Assembly: GCA_030751555.1 (NCBI GenBank) | Contig: JASMFX010000147.1 | Location: forward strand, 1-13,350 | Reading direction: 5' to 3' | Length of the DNA stretch: 13,350 nucleotides | DNA from: Candidatus Woesearchaeota archaeon | GTDB taxonomy: Archaea; Nanoarchaeota; Nanoarchaeia; Woesearchaeales; CALCXY01 | In this document: positions 13,190 through 13,350 of the stretch, piece by piece | How positions within the stretch are numbered: position 1 is the first letter of the stretch | How the letters are laid out: every line of letters starts with the position of its first letter | Made by a program: the position numbers and the translations under genes | The notes under the pieces: model-generated | Told to the model about the DNA's origin: nothing | The model's database searches: none | Seen by the model: only the letters and a program-made list of their open reading frames with translations

Positions 13190-13350
13190 TAATGCCCCTT
13201 ACATGAAGATAATAAGTAGCTATCCATACTAAAACAAATAAGATGACCATCACACCCTTACTCCCATATCGAAGCAATATAGTTCCCATTAAGTATACAA
13301 CAAGAAACCATAGTATGACAATAAAAAAGGAAAACTGTAAATTCTTTTTA
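13170..13350 (-). CDS. C-terminal end of an unidentified small membrane protein (partial)
   Basis: The minus strand reads open from the window edge to a TAG at 13170-13172, giving 59 residues. Two hydrophobic stretches are obvious: FFIVILWFLVVYLMGTILL (8-26) and VMVILFVLVWIATYYL (33-48), separated by a short basic turn (RYGSKG), followed by a polar end HVRGIISSRDL. This looks like a two-helix or multi-helix membrane protein whose 5' end is outside the window. No family is recognised. It lies on the same strand as hef, ending 82 nt upstream of the hef ATG, but hef has its own promoter between them. Confidence 0.55.
   Translation of the reverse strand, partial: KKNLQFSFFIVILWFLVVYLMGTILLRYGSKGVMVILFVLVWIATYYLHVRGIISSRDL

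Noticed and set aside
1..13350. CRISPR arrays, insertion sequences, phage genes or tRNA genes
   Set aside because: No regularly spaced repeats, transposase motifs, terminal inverted repeats or tRNA cloverleaf sequences were found by eye on either strand.

Overview
The window comes from an AT-rich archaeal genome, most likely a DPANN lineage of the Woesearchaeota/Pacearchaeota/Nanoarchaeota type. Three things support this. There is an archaeal-order S10/spc ribosomal protein cluster that includes S4e and an aIF1/SUI1 gene. Archaeal TATA boxes sit about 26 nt upstream of start codons. The DNA primase is a single chain joining the PriS catalytic core to the PriL iron-sulphur domain, an arrangement known from Nanoarchaeum equitans and relatives. 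No bacterial -10/-35 promoters, rRNA, tRNA, IS element or CRISPR array was seen.

Region 1 (1-7452, all minus strand, read right to left) is the ribosomal cluster L3-L4-L23-L2-S19-L22-S3-L29-aIF1-S17-L14-L24-S4e-L5. L5 runs off the left edge. Genes are packed with gaps of 0-11 nt or overlaps (ATGA-type at L22/S3, S3/L29 and S17/L14; longer at L29/aIF1, L24/S4e and S4e/L5). Several internal genes have clear Shine-Dalgarno sequences. The rnp1 (RNase P Rpp29) gene that many archaea carry between aIF1 and S17 is absent. S17, S3 and L22 carry 60-90-residue charged low-complexity C-terminal tails, and each tail ends in an ATGA junction with the next gene.

Region 2 (7453-7640) is the upstream region of the ribosomal operon. 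A strong BRE/TATA match overlaps the end of the primase gene and predicts a leader of about 150 nt with several hairpins. This is unusual because the other transcription units here look leaderless. It is a candidate autoregulatory leader.

Region 3 (7626-9443) holds the fused primase PriS-PriL(CTD) on the minus strand and, divergently, a small Toprim-domain protein (UPF0292/COG1658-like). They share one AT-rich block that seems to serve as two back-to-back leaderless promoters.

Region 4 (9476-13350) holds an HtpX-type membrane metalloprotease (+). Convergent to it and overlapping its 3' end by 17 nt is a two-gene operon (-) of Hef helicase/nuclease followed by a Nudix hydrolase. At the right edge is the C-terminal end of a small membrane protein (-). 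Functionally the window joins translation with replication priming and replication-fork repair. The best candidates for new biology are the L3 operon leader, the tailed ribosomal proteins, the fused primase lacking the usual PriS zinc knuckle, and the Hef nuclease with an altered ERK motif.
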